A stretch of DNA of 64,000 bases. Origin: JAKALD01 sp963817785. Lineage in GTDB: Bacteria > Pseudomonadota > Gammaproteobacteria > Burkholderiales > SG8-39. How positions within the stretch are numbered: the first letter of the stretch is position 1; the number at the start of each line of letters is the position of its first letter. The DNA lies in contig CAWFPL010000008.1 in assembly GCA_963817785.1 (NCBI GenBank), positions 1,612,001 through 1,676,000 of the forward strand, read 5' to 3'. The translations under genes and the position numbers were made by a program. Below the pieces are notes generated by a model that saw nothing but the letters and a program-made list of their open reading frames with translations, ran no database searches and had not been told where the DNA came from. This document shows positions 16,102 to 26,456 of this stretch, in pieces.

Positions 16102-17556
16102 ATGAGACGCAAGCGTCTGATGGTTGCCCTGGCGGCTGCCGGGTTGTTCGCCCTTGGCGCCTGGGGCGGCATGGAGGCGGTGGGATTGCCTGCGTGGGCG
16201 CACTCGGAAGCGCATGCCGCGGTGCCCGCGCCGGCCGCCGCGCCCATGCGCACCGTGCAGCTGCCCGATTTCACTTCCATCGTCAAAGCCAACAAGTCCG
16301 CGGTGGTGAACATCACGGTGGTCGAGAACCAGAAGGCGACGGCGAGCCCGCAGGCACAGATACCGGATTTCCCGAACGATCCGTTCTGGCAGTTCTTCCG
16401 CCATTTCCAGGTTCCCGAGCCGCAGGGGCCGACCCGCGGCCTGGGCTCCGGCTTCATCGTGAGCCCCGACGGCGTCATCCTCACCAACGCGCACGTGGTC
16501 GACAACTCGCACGACATCACGGTCAAGCTATCGGACCGGCGCGAGATGAAGGCCAAGGTCATCGGCGTCGACAAACTCACCGACATCGCGGTACTCAAGA
16601 TCAACGCCCACGATCTGCCCACCATCAAGCTGGGCGACTCCAACTCGGTGCAGGTCGGCCAATGGGTGATCGCCATCGGCTCGCCATACGGCTTCGAGAA
16701 CACCGTGACCGCGGGCATCGTCAGCGCCACCTCGCGCGCGCTGCCCGACGGCACCTATGTGCCGTTCATCCAGACCGACGCGCCGGTCAATCCCGGCAAT
16801 TCAGGCGGGCCGCTGATCAACATGAACGGCCAGGTGATCGGGATCAATTCGCAGATCTACTCGCAGACCGGCGGCTTCCAGGGCCTGTCGTTCGCCATCC
16901 CGATCGACGTCGCCAAGAACGTCGAGCAGCAGATCCTCGCGCACGGCAAGGTCGAGCGCGGCCGCATCGGCGTCACGATCCAGGAGGTGACGCAGCCGCT
17001 GGCGCAATCGTTCGGCCTCAAGCAGCCCACCGGCGCCCTGGTGTCTTCGGTCGATCCGAACGGACCGGCGGCCAAGGCCGGCGTGCAGTCCGGCGACGTG
17101 ATCCTTGCCTTCAACGGCACCAGGGTCGACACCTCGGCGCAGTTGCCGCCGATCGTCGCGGCGGTCAAGCCCGGCACCGATGCCACCCTGCAGGTGTGGC
17201 GCCATGGCGCGACCAAGGACCTCACCGTCAAGGTCGGCAAGCTCACCAGCAAGCAGATCGCGAGCATCGAGGGCGGCAACAAGGCCGAGCAGGGCCGGCT
17301 CGGCCTCGCGGTGCGGCCACTCACCCAGGACGAGAAGCAGCAGGCGGAAGTCAAGGCTGGCCTGCTCGTCGAGCAGGTGAGCGGCCCGGCCGCCGACTCC
17401 GGCATCCAGCAGGGTGACATCATCCTGGCGGTCAACGGCACGCCGGTGAAGAGCATCGCGCAGTTGCGCGAGATCATCGCCAAAGCAGGCAAGCACGTCG
17501 CGCTGCTCATCCAGCGCGACGATGCCAAGATCTTCGTTCCGGTGGACCTCGGCTGA
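16102..17556 (+). CDS. HtrA/DegP-type periplasmic serine protease with two PDZ domains
   Basis: The 484-residue protein has an N-terminal signal/anchor (residues 7-29), a trypsin-like domain with the triad H131 (NAHVV), D161 (TDIAVLK) and S234 (GNSGGPL), and two PDZ domains (about 270-365 and 385-480). It would degrade or chaperone misfolded envelope proteins. It is DegP/DegQ/MucD-like in layout. A strong GGAGG lies 6 nt before the ATG, and a GC-rich terminator follows. Whether it is degP, degQ or mucD cannot be told from sequence alone. Confidence 0.94.
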   Translation: MRRKRLMVALAAAGLFALGAWGGMEAVGLPAWAHSEAHAAVPAPAAAPMRTVQLPDFTSIVKANKSAVVNITVVENQKATASPQAQIPDFPNDPFWQFFRHFQVPEPQGPTRGLGSGFIVSPDGVILTNAHVVDNSHDITVKLSDRREMKAKVIGVDKLTDIAVLKINAHDLPTIKLGDSNSVQVGQWVIAIGSPYGFENTVTAGIVSATSRALPDGTYVPFIQTDAPVNPGNSGGPLINMNGQVIGINSQIYSQTGGFQGLSFAIPIDVAKNVEQQILAHGKVERGRIGVTIQEVTQPLAQSFGLKQPTGALVSSVDPNGPAAKAGVQSGDVILAFNGTRVDTSAQLPPIVAAVKPGTDATLQVWRHGATKDLTVKVGKLTSKQIASIEGGNKAEQGRLGLAVRPLTQDEKQQAEVKAGLLVEQVSGPAADSGIQQGDIILAVNGTPVKSIAQLREIIAKAGKHVALLIQRDDAKIFVPVDLG

Positions 17557-17575
17557 GAGCCACCGTCGCGAAGAG

Positions 17576-17628
17576 CGGGCGGCGCCGGCTCCCCCCCTCC
17601 CTCCCCCGGCGCCGCCCGTGCTTTTCCC
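17576..17628 (+). terminator. Strong hairpin terminator after the HtrA gene
   Basis: Perfect 13-bp arms CGGGCGGCGCCGG (17576-17588) and its complement (17606-17618) enclose a 17-nt pyrimidine loop (CTCCCCCCCTCCCTCCC). TGCTTTTCCC follows. It sits 20 nt past the protease stop and before the next gene's ribosome site. Confidence 0.75.
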
Positions 17629-17652
17629 CTCTGTGATCGAAAGGAGCACGTC

Positions 17653-18081
17653 ATGATCAAGGAATCCAGCATGCTCATCGCAACGCTGTTTACCGTCGGC
17701 GTGGCGCACGCAACCATGGGGAGCGCGCCGCTGCCGCATTCCAGGACTCAGGGCGACATCACCTGGCTCACCGGAGGCGTCGGCCAGAGCGAGGCGCACG
17801 CCATGCAACGGGCGGCCAAGCACTACCCGCTCTCGCTCGAGTTCGTGATCAAGACCGAGCAGAAAGGAATGCCGGCCGAGTTCACCGCCAACGTGCCGGT
17901 GACCATCGCCGACATGCACGGGGCCAAGGTCTTCAGCGCGGTCTCGACCGGACCGTTCATGCTGCTCAAGCTGCCCGCCGGCCGCTATAGCGTCACCGCC
18001 GAGGTCCACGGCAAGAAGCTCGAGCGCCACGTCGTCGTCGGCAGCCGTCCGCGGCACGTCGTATTCGAAGCGCTGTCCTGA
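17653..18081 (+). CDS. Exported protein with a carboxypeptidase-regulatory-like fold
   Basis: The 142-residue product has a short signal peptide (about 1-20, ending near AHA). A beta-rich domain follows, with FTANVPVTIADMHGAKVF and LLKLPAGRYSVTAEVHGKKLERHVVV. That pattern resembles carboxypeptidase-regulatory-like/PEGA-type modules found in small periplasmic proteins. AAGGAG precedes the ATG at good distance. Function is unknown. It lies between two hairpins and so is probably monocistronic. Confidence 0.7.
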   Translation: MIKESSMLIATLFTVGVAHATMGSAPLPHSRTQGDITWLTGGVGQSEAHAMQRAAKHYPLSLEFVIKTEQKGMPAEFTANVPVTIADMHGAKVFSAVSTGPFMLLKLPAGRYSVTAEVHGKKLERHVVVGSRPRHVVFEALS

Positions 18082-18087
18082 CCGCGG

Positions 18088-18112
18088 GCGCCGTGGCGCT
18101 GCGCCGCGGCGC
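18088..18112 (+). terminator. GC-rich hairpin after the exported protein gene
   Basis: GCGCCGTGGCG (18088-18098) pairs with CGCCGCGGCGC (18102-18112) over 11 positions, one a G-U pair, around a CTG loop. It begins 7 nt after the stop codon. There is no T-run, so termination is only a possibility. Confidence 0.4.
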
Positions 18113-18189
18113 GGGCCGGGACCGGTCGCAGCTCTGCGCGTCGCGCCATGACGCACGCGTAAAATAGCCCGCTCGATGGGAGGCGAGGG

Positions 18190-18852
18190 ATGCGACTGCT
18201 GCTGGTCGAGGACGACCGCATGATCGGCGAGGGCATCCAGAAGGGCCTGCGCCAGGACGGCTTCTCGGTCGACTGGGTACAGGACGGCCGCTCCGCCGAG
18301 CTGGCGCTCGAGGCCGAGGAGTACGACTGCATGCTGCTCGATCTCGGCCTGCCTAAGAAGGACGGCATCGAGGTGCTGCGCGGCCTGCGCGCACGACACG
18401 ACGATGTCCCGGTGGTGGTGGTGACCGCGCGCGACACGGTCACCGAGCGCATCAAGGGGCTGGACACCGGGGCCGACGACTACCTCGTGAAGCCGTTCGA
18501 TCTGGACGAGCTCGCCGCACGCGTGCGCGCTGTCGTGCGCCGGCGCGAGGGGCGCGCCGAGCCGCTGATCGAGCATCTCGGACTGAGCCTCAACCCGGCC
18601 ACCCGCGAGGCGAGCTTCGGCGGCAAGCCGCTCGCGCTCTCGGCGCGCGAGTTCGCGGTGCTCGAAGCGCTCGCGGCTCGCCCGGGCGCGATCCTGTCGC
18701 GCGCGCAGCTGGAGGAGCGGCTGTACGGGTGGGGCGAGGAAGTCGAGTCGAACGCGGTCGAGGTTTTCGTGCACAGCCTGCGCAAGAAGCTCGGCGCCGA
18801 CTTCATCCGCACGGTGCGCGGGGTCGGCTACATGATCCCCAAGTCGCGATGA
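18190..18852 (+). CDS. OmpR-family response regulator (QseB/PmrA-like)
   Basis: The 220-residue protein has a receiver domain with the acidic pair E7-D8-D9, phospho-acceptor D51 (LLDLGLP), T79-region VVVTAR and K101 (VKPFD). A winged-helix DNA-binding domain follows from about 125, ending in HSLRKKLGADFIRTVRGVGYM. The ATGA overlap with the histidine kinase shows translational coupling. A GGGAGGCGAGGG ribosome site precedes the ATG. The target genes are not evident here. Confidence 0.94.
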   Translation: MRLLLVEDDRMIGEGIQKGLRQDGFSVDWVQDGRSAELALEAEEYDCMLLDLGLPKKDGIEVLRGLRARHDDVPVVVVTARDTVTERIKGLDTGADDYLVKPFDLDELAARVRAVVRRREGRAEPLIEHLGLSLNPATREASFGGKPLALSAREFAVLEALAARPGAILSRAQLEERLYGWGEEVESNAVEVFVHSLRKKLGADFIRTVRGVGYMIPKSR

Positions 18853-20168
18853 TCTCGATCCGCCGCCGGCTGCTCGCCTGGCTGCTTGCCGGGGTCGCCT
18901 CGGCGGTCGCGGTCGGCGCAGTGCTGACCTATCTCATGGCGCGGGAACAGGCGAACGAGCTTGCCGACTACCAGCTGCAGCAGCTGGCGATGTCGTTTCG
19001 CGACCACGCGCTGGCCAGCGGCCTGATCGAGCACGAAGGCAGTCCCGACAAGGCGCTCGAGGTGCTGGTGCAGATCTGGAATCGCGAAGGGCTGCGGCTG
19101 TACATCTCCCATCCGCGGGTGAACATGCCGGACCGGGCGCTGCTCGGCTTTACCGACGTAGCGACGCCGCAAGGCAAATGGCGCGTGTTCTCCACGCAGC
19201 TGGGCGACCACGTGATCCAGGTGGCGCAACCCCAGGAGGTCAGGAACCGGCTCGCCGCGGCAGTCGCCCTGCGCACGGTCTGGCCGCTGGCGGCCATGCT
19301 GCCGCTGCTGGGGCTGCTGATCTGGTTCACGGTCGGCCGGGGACTATCGCCGCTGGAACGTCTGGCGCGGGAGGTGCGCCACCGCTCGCCGGCGGCGCTC
19401 GAACCGATCCCGGAGAACGGTTTGCCCAACGAGGTGCGGCCGCTGGTCGGCTCGCTCAACGACCTGCTGCGCCGGCTCGGCCAGGCGATCGAGGCGCAGC
19501 GCGCGCTGGTCGCCGACGCCGCGCACGAGCTGCGCTCGCCGCTCACCGCGGTGCGCCTGCAAGCGCAGATCGCCGAGCGCGCCGCGGACGACAGCGAGCG
19601 GCGCGAGGCGCTCGGCAGCCTCGGGCGCGGCGTCGAACGCGCGAGTCACCTGGTGCAGCAGTTGCTCACGCTGGCGCGCGAGGAAGGCCAGCAGCCCGAC
19701 GCGACCCGCTCCGAGGTCCGGCTCGACGAGATCGCGCGCGAAGTGGTCGCGATACACGCGCCGCTCGCGCAGTACCGCGGTCTCGACCTCGGCCTGGAGC
19801 GCGCCGAGCCGCTCACCGTCGCGGGCAATTTGCAGGCGCTGCGCACGCTGCTGAGCAACCTTGTGGACAACGCACTGCGCTACACGCCGAGCCCCGGCAG
19901 CGTCGATGTCAGCGTCTGGCGCGACGGCGAGGACGGCGTGCTGCAGGTGTGCGATACGGGGCCCGGCGTCCCGGCCGACGAGCGCGCGCGGGTGTTCGAC
20001 CGCTTCTACCGGCGCGCCGGGAGCGCGCCCGGCGGCAGCGGCCTCGGCCTGGCGATCGCCAGGCGGGTCGTCGAACACCACGGCGGCAGCATCGAGCTCG
20101 GCGACAACGTCCCCACGGGACTGCGGGTCACGGTGCGCCTGCCGGCGGACGCGCCGCAGGCCGCCTAG
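18849..20168 (+). CDS. Sensor histidine kinase (QseC-like)
   Basis: This 439-residue inner-membrane kinase has two membrane helices (about 8-30 and 140-162) enclosing a periplasmic 2CSK-type sensor region. A HAMP-like stretch follows, then the H-box AHELRSPLTAVR with phospho-acceptor H226, and an ATPase domain with the N-box LVDNALRYTP, DTGPGVP and GGSGLGLAIA. Length and layout match QseC/PmrB-like kinases. The ligand is unknown. It partners the upstream regulator. Confidence 0.94.
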   Translation: MISIRRRLLAWLLAGVASAVAVGAVLTYLMAREQANELADYQLQQLAMSFRDHALASGLIEHEGSPDKALEVLVQIWNREGLRLYISHPRVNMPDRALLGFTDVATPQGKWRVFSTQLGDHVIQVAQPQEVRNRLAAAVALRTVWPLAAMLPLLGLLIWFTVGRGLSPLERLAREVRHRSPAALEPIPENGLPNEVRPLVGSLNDLLRRLGQAIEAQRALVADAAHELRSPLTAVRLQAQIAERAADDSERREALGSLGRGVERASHLVQQLLTLAREEGQQPDATRSEVRLDEIAREVVAIHAPLAQYRGLDLGLERAEPLTVAGNLQALRTLLSNLVDNALRYTPSPGSVDVSVWRDGEDGVLQVCDTGPGVPADERARVFDRFYRRAGSAPGGSGLGLAIARRVVEHHGGSIELGDNVPTGLRVTVRLPADAPQAA

Positions 20169-20180
20169 CGCCGGAATCGG

Positions 20181-20209
20181 AAACAAAAAGGGCAGCCGCG
20201 ACTGCCCTT
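20181..20209 (-). terminator. Intrinsic terminator of hppA
   Basis: AAGGGCAG (20188-20195) pairs with CTGCCCTT (20202-20209) around a 6-nt loop. Read on the minus strand the stem is followed by TTTTTGTTT. It lies 22 nt past the hppA stop, so it should end the hppA transcript. Confidence 0.8.
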
Positions 20210-20231
20210 CGTCGAACGCGACGCCTGCCGC

Positions 20232-22307
<2,076 letters not shown>

Positions 22308-22405
22308 GGCGTACTCCCCTTATTGGTCGTTGGGTTTCACGGGCGGGGACGCCCGCAGGAAAGGCGCGGATTTTAGCAGAAAGGTCACGTCCGCCGCCCG
22401 CCGGC

Positions 22406-22636
22406 TCAGGCCGTGAGGGCGGGCGCAGACGCTTGCGCAGCGACGCTTGCCTTCGAGGTGTCGATCAACTCCTCGTTGAGCGCGCCGAGAATGCCGTCGC
22501 GCGCCGCATACAGCTTGCCGATGCGCCCCTTGGCGCGCCGCGCCGCCTCGATCACGCCGCAGGCCGTCGCGTTGATGACTGCGGTGGGGCCGCCCGATTG
22601 GGCATAGAGCGCGTTTCTCGGCTTGCTGCGCGACAT
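22406..22636 (-). pseudogene. pfp: Truncated PPi-dependent 6-phosphofructokinase (N-terminal fragment)
   Basis: The 76-residue frame MSRSKPRNALYAQSGGPTAV and the following INATACGVIEAARR...GRIGKLYAARDGILGALNEELIDTSK matches the first 65-70 residues of pyrophosphate-dependent phosphofructokinases. Those enzymes are normally about 400 residues long. After DTSK the similarity is lost within about 10 residues and a TGA follows. The next 98 bp hold only the hppA leader. The substrate-binding and catalytic regions are absent, so it cannot be active. GAGGAGAG precedes the ATG. Its place between adk and hppA is the position of an intact pfp in PPi-glycolysis operons. Confidence 0.85.
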
Positions 22637-22649
22637 CGTCCGGCTCTCC

Positions 22650-23312
22650 TCATCCTCCTCGGGCGAGCACGCCAAACGCGCGGTCGCGGATCTGCTCGAC
22701 GGTCCCCGAACCGGAGATCTTGCAGTACTTGGGCGCGCGCGGGTCGCCCGAGGCGCACCATGTAGTGTAGTACGCCACCAGCGGCCGGGTCTGCGCCTTG
22801 TACACCTCGAGGCGCCGCCTGACCGTCTCCTCCTTGTCGTCGGCGCGCAGGATGAGCGGCTCGCCGGTGACGTCGTCCCGGTCCTCCACCTTGGGCGGAT
22901 TGAACTTCACGTGGTAGGTACGCCCGGAGGCCGGATGCACGCGCCGGCCGCCCATCCGGGCAATGATCTCCTGATCGGGAACGTCGATCTCGAGCACGTA
23001 GTCGATCGGCACGCCGGCCTGGCGCATCGCCTCGGCCTGGGGGATGGTGCGCGGAAAGCCGTCGAACAGGTAGCCGTGCACGCAGTCGGGCTGCTTCAGC
23101 CGCTCCCTGACCAGGCTGATGACGATCTCGTCAGGCACCAGCTGGCCGCGATCCATCATCTTCCTGGCTTCCAGGGCGAGCGGTTCGCCCGCGGCGGCGG
23201 CGGCGCGCAGCATGTCGCCGGTCGAGATCTGCGGAATGCCGAACCGCTCCATGACGAACCCGGCCTGCGTTCCCTTGCCCGCGCCCGGCGGGCCCAAAAG
23301 GATCAAGCGCAT
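22650..23312 (-). CDS. adk: Adenylate kinase
   Basis: This 220-residue enzyme interconverts ATP + AMP and 2 ADP. It has the P-loop GPPGAGKGTQ (7-16), the AMP site STGDMLR, the DGFPRT motif, and the long-form LID domain (GRRVHPASGRTYHVKFNPPK) without a zinc-binding Cys4 set. It is 98 nt downstream of kdsB on the minus strand, and the pfp fragment and hppA follow. The combination links nucleotide and PPi energy metabolism. Confidence 0.97.
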   Translation of the reverse strand: MRLILLGPPGAGKGTQAGFVMERFGIPQISTGDMLRAAAAAGEPLALEARKMMDRGQLVPDEIVISLVRERLKQPDCVHGYLFDGFPRTIPQAEAMRQAGVPIDYVLEIDVPDQEIIARMGGRRVHPASGRTYHVKFNPPKVEDRDDVTGEPLILRADDKEETVRRRLEVYKAQTRPLVAYYTTWCASGDPRAPKYCKISGSGTVEQIRDRAFGVLARGG

Positions 23313-23410
23313 CTCTCAAGTATTCCGTGGCGGTCAACAGGCGGGGCGCAGCGGCCGTGCGCCGGGGCGCCCCATAAGCCCGCTTTCTGACCCCAGAAAG
23401 GCCGCTGACC

Positions 23411-24187
23411 TTAGCCGGAAACGCCGCCGCGGTCAAACCGGGCACGAACCGTTTCGAGGTCTTCGGCAGTGTCGACGCCCGGCGCCGCCTCGCCCTGCGT
23501 GACGGCGACGACGATGCGGTACCCGTGCCACAGCACGCGCAGCTGCTCGAGCGCCTCGAACTGCTCCAGCGGCGCGGGCGCGAGGCGGGCATAGCGCTGC
23601 AGGAAGCCGGCGCGGTAGCCGTAGATGCCCAGATGGCGGTAGCACGGCAGCGTCGCGGGCGGCTCGCGCCGCCCCGCCGCGTAGGCGTCGCGCGCGTAGG
23701 GGATCGGCGCGCGGCTGAAATAAAGCGCGAAGCCGCGCGCGTCGAGTACCACCTTGGTCACGTTCGGATTGAAGATCGAGGCCGGATCGCGAATCGGGTG
23801 GCAGGCGGTCGATGCGCTGGCCTCGGGATTGGCCTCGAGCGCGGCGGCCACCGCGGCGATGAGCGGCGGCGGGATCAGCGGCTCGTCGCCCTGGACGTTG
23901 ACCACGAGTGCGGCGTCGGCAAGCCCGAGCGCCGCCGCCGCCTCGGCGACGCGGTCCGTGCCCGAGGGATGTTCGGCACGCGTCATGTGCGCGGAGTAGC
24001 CATGCTCGCGTACCGCGCGGGCAATGCGCTCGTCGTCGGTGGCGACGCACACCGCACTTGCGCCGCTGGCGCTCGCCCGTTCGCACACCCGAACCACCAT
24101 GGGCTTGCCGCCCAGGTCCGCCAGCGGCTTGCCGGGCAGGCGGCTGGAGGCGTAACGCGCAGGAATGATGACCGTGAAGGGCGCCAC
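23411..24187 (-). CDS. kdsB: 3-deoxy-manno-octulosonate cytidylyltransferase
   Basis: KdsB makes CMP-Kdo for the lipopolysaccharide inner core. The 258-residue protein has the family motifs VIIPARYASSRLPGKPL at the start, VATDDERI, EHPSGTDRVAE, VNVQGDEPLI and HLGIYGYR. Length is normal. It lies 21 nt after the Trm112-like gene in an exbB-exbD-lpxK-trm112-kdsB-adk series that is typical of betaproteobacteria. Confidence 0.97.
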   Translation of the reverse strand: MAPFTVIIPARYASSRLPGKPLADLGGKPMVVRVCERASASGASAVCVATDDERIARAVREHGYSAHMTRAEHPSGTDRVAEAAAALGLADAALVVNVQGDEPLIPPPLIAAVAAALEANPEASASTACHPIRDPASIFNPNVTKVVLDARGFALYFSRAPIPYARDAYAAGRREPPATLPCYRHLGIYGYRAGFLQRYARLAPAPLEQFEALEQLRVLWHGYRIVVAVTQGEAAPGVDTAEDLETVRARFDRGGVSG

Positions 24188-24208
24188 GCGAGCCCGACCG
24201 GGCTGCGT

Positions 24209-24397
24209 TCAGCCCGGCGCCACCTCTTCGGTCGGATCGAGCTTGCGCGCGTCCTCCTCGAGCATCACCGGAATGTCGTCCCTGATCGGATACGCCAGCC
24301 GGTCGGCCTTGCACACCAGCTCGCCGGCGTCCTTGCGGTACACCAGCGGCCCCTTGCACAGCGGGCATACCAGGATCTCAAGCAGTCTTGGGTCCAC
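24209..24397 (-). CDS. Trm112 family (YcaR-like) small zinc-ribbon protein
   Basis: The 62-residue protein starts at a GTG and reads MDPRLLEILVCPLCKGPL, then ELVCKADRLAYPIRDDIPVML. CPLC plus a single later cysteine and the AYPIRDDIPVML tail are diagnostic of this family. Such proteins sit next to lpxK and kdsB in many proteobacteria. Trm112 homologues bind and stabilise methyltransferases in other systems; the role here is unknown. It overlaps the end of lpxK by 20 nt. Confidence 0.9.
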   Translation of the reverse strand: MDPRLLEILVCPLCKGPLVYRKDAGELVCKADRLAYPIRDDIPVMLEEDARKLDPTEEVAPG

Positions 24398-25391
24398 GGA
24401 GCCTCTTCAGCAGCCAGTCGCCGAACGCGGGATCGAGCGCCGCGCGCACCGGAAGCACCCAGTGGCGAGGCTTGGCAAAGCGCCGGCATTTTACCGCGTC
24501 CTTCTCGGTCATCACCACGGGCGCGTCGTCGCCGAACTCGAGCTCCTCGGCACGAAACGCGTAGTGATCGGGAAACGGATGCGGCACGACCTTCAGCCCG
24601 AGACGGGCCAAGTGCAGAAAGAAGCGGTTCGGGTCGCCGATGCCGGCGACCGCGTGCACGCTCTGGCCGGCAAACGCGCTGGCCGGGCGCCGGTCGCGCG
24701 CGTCGGCGAGGCAGTGCAGCAGATCGCCCTCCAGCACCATGGCGAAAGCCGGCCGGTGGCCGGCCTGCCGCGGCAGTGCATCCCGGCCGATGCCGTGTGC
24801 CACCACCGCATCCACCGAGCGCAGCCGCGAGGTCGGCTCGCGCAGCGGTCCGGCCGGCAGCATGAAGCCGTTGCCGAAGCCGCGCGCGTCGACCACCACG
24901 ATCTCGACGTCGCGCGCAAGGCCGTAGTGCTGCAGTCCGTCGTCGAGCACGAGCACGTTCACCTCCGGGTGGCTCGCGCGCATCGCCCGGGCCACCGCGG
25001 CGCGCTCCGCGCCCACCCACACCGGGCAGCCGCTACGCCGCGCGAGCACCACCGGCTCGTCGCCCACCTCGGCGGGTTCCGACGCAATGCTCGCCTCGCG
25101 CGGTGCCTCGGCTGCACTGCCGTAGCCGCGCGACACCAGGCCCGGCACCCAGCCATTGGCCCCGAGAAATTCGGCGAGCCACAGCACCAGCGGTGTCTTG
25201 CCGCTGCCGCCGGCGACGAGATTGCCCACCACGATCACCGGGATTCCGGCGCGCGCGCGCTTCAGCAGCCCCAGGCGGTACGACAGCCGGCGCGTGAATA
25301 CCGCGGCGCGGAACACGAGGCTCGCGGGCCACAGCAGCCAGGAAAGCGCCGTGCGGCGGTACCAGTGCTCGGCGAGGGCGTGCGCGGCGAT
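24378..25391 (-). CDS. lpxK: Tetraacyldisaccharide 4'-kinase LpxK, non-canonical start
   Basis: LpxK phosphorylates the lipid A disaccharide at the 4' position at the inner membrane. The P-loop GNLVAGGSGKTPLVLWLAE, VSRGYGS, DDGLQHYGLARDVEIVVVD and PDHYAF blocks are clear. The N-terminal anchor reads HWYRRTALSWLLWPASLVFR, as in the family. The frame holds no ATG, GTG or TTG upstream of that anchor back to the in-frame stop at 25473-25475. The first canonical start is a GTG at 25316, which would remove half the anchor helix. I place the start at an ATC (25391), 8 nt after a GGAG, giving 337 residues, the usual length. A sequencing error at this codon is an alternative. Confidence 0.9.
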   Translation of the reverse strand: MAAHALAEHWYRRTALSWLLWPASLVFRAAVFTRRLSYRLGLLKRARAGIPVIVVGNLVAGGSGKTPLVLWLAEFLGANGWVPGLVSRGYGSAAEAPREASIASEPAEVGDEPVVLARRSGCPVWVGAERAAVARAMRASHPEVNVLVLDDGLQHYGLARDVEIVVVDARGFGNGFMLPAGPLREPTSRLRSVDAVVAHGIGRDALPRQAGHRPAFAMVLEGDLLHCLADARDRRPASAFAGQSVHAVAGIGDPNRFFLHLARLGLKVVPHPFPDHYAFRAEELEFGDDAPVVMTEKDAVKCRRFAKPRHWVLPVRAALDPAFGDWLLKRLRGPKTA

Positions 25392-25407
25392 GGCGCGTGC
25401 TCCAGGC

Positions 25408-25827
25408 TCAGCGCTCGCTTGCCTGGGTGGTAAAAGTGATCCGCGACAGCCCGGCGTCGCGCGCGGCTTCCATCACGCGCACCACCGACTGCTGGGTGGC
25501 GTTCGCGTCCGCGCTGATCACGACGACCGGATCCTTCATGCCCGCCCCGGCGCGCATCAGCTCGGCCGTGAGCCGATCGATGCCGGAGTACGTGACCGGC
25601 GTCCTGCCGATCACGTACTGGCCCTGCGCGTTGACCAGCACGTTGATCTCGTTCGGGCGGTCGACCTGCTTCTCGGCGTTGGCGGTCGGCAGGTTGATCT
25701 TCAGCTCGGTGTAGCGCGAGTACGTGGTGGTGACCATGAGGAAGATCAGGATCACCATCATCACGTCGATCAGCGGGACCAGATTGATCTCCGGTTCCTC
25801 GCGGACCCTGCCGCGCTGGAAGTTCAT
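25408..25827 (-). CDS. exbD: ExbD/TolR family biopolymer transport protein
   Basis: The 139-residue protein has a short cytoplasmic head, one membrane helix (about 15-35) with the conserved protonatable aspartate in NLVPLIDVMMVILIFLM, and a periplasmic domain. It works with ExbB and TonB to energise outer-membrane receptors. It overlaps exbB by 4 bp (ATGA) and lpxK starts 16 nt after its stop. No tonB is adjacent. Confidence 0.94.
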   Translation of the reverse strand: MNFQRGRVREEPEINLVPLIDVMMVILIFLMVTTTYSRYTELKINLPTANAEKQVDRPNEINVLVNAQGQYVIGRTPVTYSGIDRLTAELMRAGAGMKDPVVVISADANATQQSVVRVMEAARDAGLSRITFTTQASER

Positions 25828-26456
25828 GCGCGCTCCGCCGCGCGCGTGTCGTCGACGCGCTCGCCGTGCACGATATCCACCAGCTTCGCCGCTGCCTGCT
25901 CCATTTGCACCACGAAGCCGTCCACCTTGTTGCGGTAGTGGCGGTAGAAGATCAGCGAAGGGATCGAAATCGCGATGCCGAACGCCGTGTTGTAGAGCGC
26001 GGTCGAAATGCCGTGCGCCAGCATGATCGGGTTGCTGCCGCTGGGCGCCTGCGAGCCGAAGATCTCGATCATGCCGATCACCGTCCCGAACAGCCCGAGC
26101 AGCGGCGAGGCGGTGGCGATCGTGCCGAGCGTGGTGAGAAAGCGCTCCAGATTGTGCGCCACCGCGCGTCCGGCTTCCTCGATGGCCTCGCGCATCACGT
26201 AGCGCGAGCTGCGCTGGTTACGCAGGCCCGCGGCCAGCACCTCCCCGAGCGGCGAGTCCGCCGCGAGCCGCGCGAGGACGTCCTCGTTCACGCCCTGGCG
26301 CTGGTAGACCGCCACGACCTGCTGCAGCAGATTCGGCGGAACGATTTTTGCGGCGCGCAACGAGACCGAGCGCTCGATAATCAGCGCGACGGCTACGATC
26401 GAAGTCAGAAGCAACAGCCAGATCGGCCAGCCCGCGTCATGCAGAATCGCAAACAA
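25824..26456 (-). CDS. exbB: ExbB/TolQ/MotA family proton channel
   Basis: The 210-residue inner-membrane protein has three helices (about 8-28, 108-135 and 150-170). The MotA/TolQ/ExbB signature ATASPLLGLFGTVIGMIEIF is followed by ISTALYNTAFGIAISIPSLIFY. With ExbD it forms the proton-driven motor for TonB. It is the first gene of a six-gene minus-strand run that ends with adk. The 470-bp upstream gap contains the DnaA-box cluster. Confidence 0.94.
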   Translation of the reverse strand: MFAILHDAGWPIWLLLLTSIVAVALIIERSVSLRAAKIVPPNLLQQVVAVYQRQGVNEDVLARLAADSPLGEVLAAGLRNQRSSRYVMREAIEEAGRAVAHNLERFLTTLGTIATASPLLGLFGTVIGMIEIFGSQAPSGSNPIMLAHGISTALYNTAFGIAISIPSLIFYRHYRNKVDGFVVQMEQAAAKLVDIVHGERVDDTRAAERA

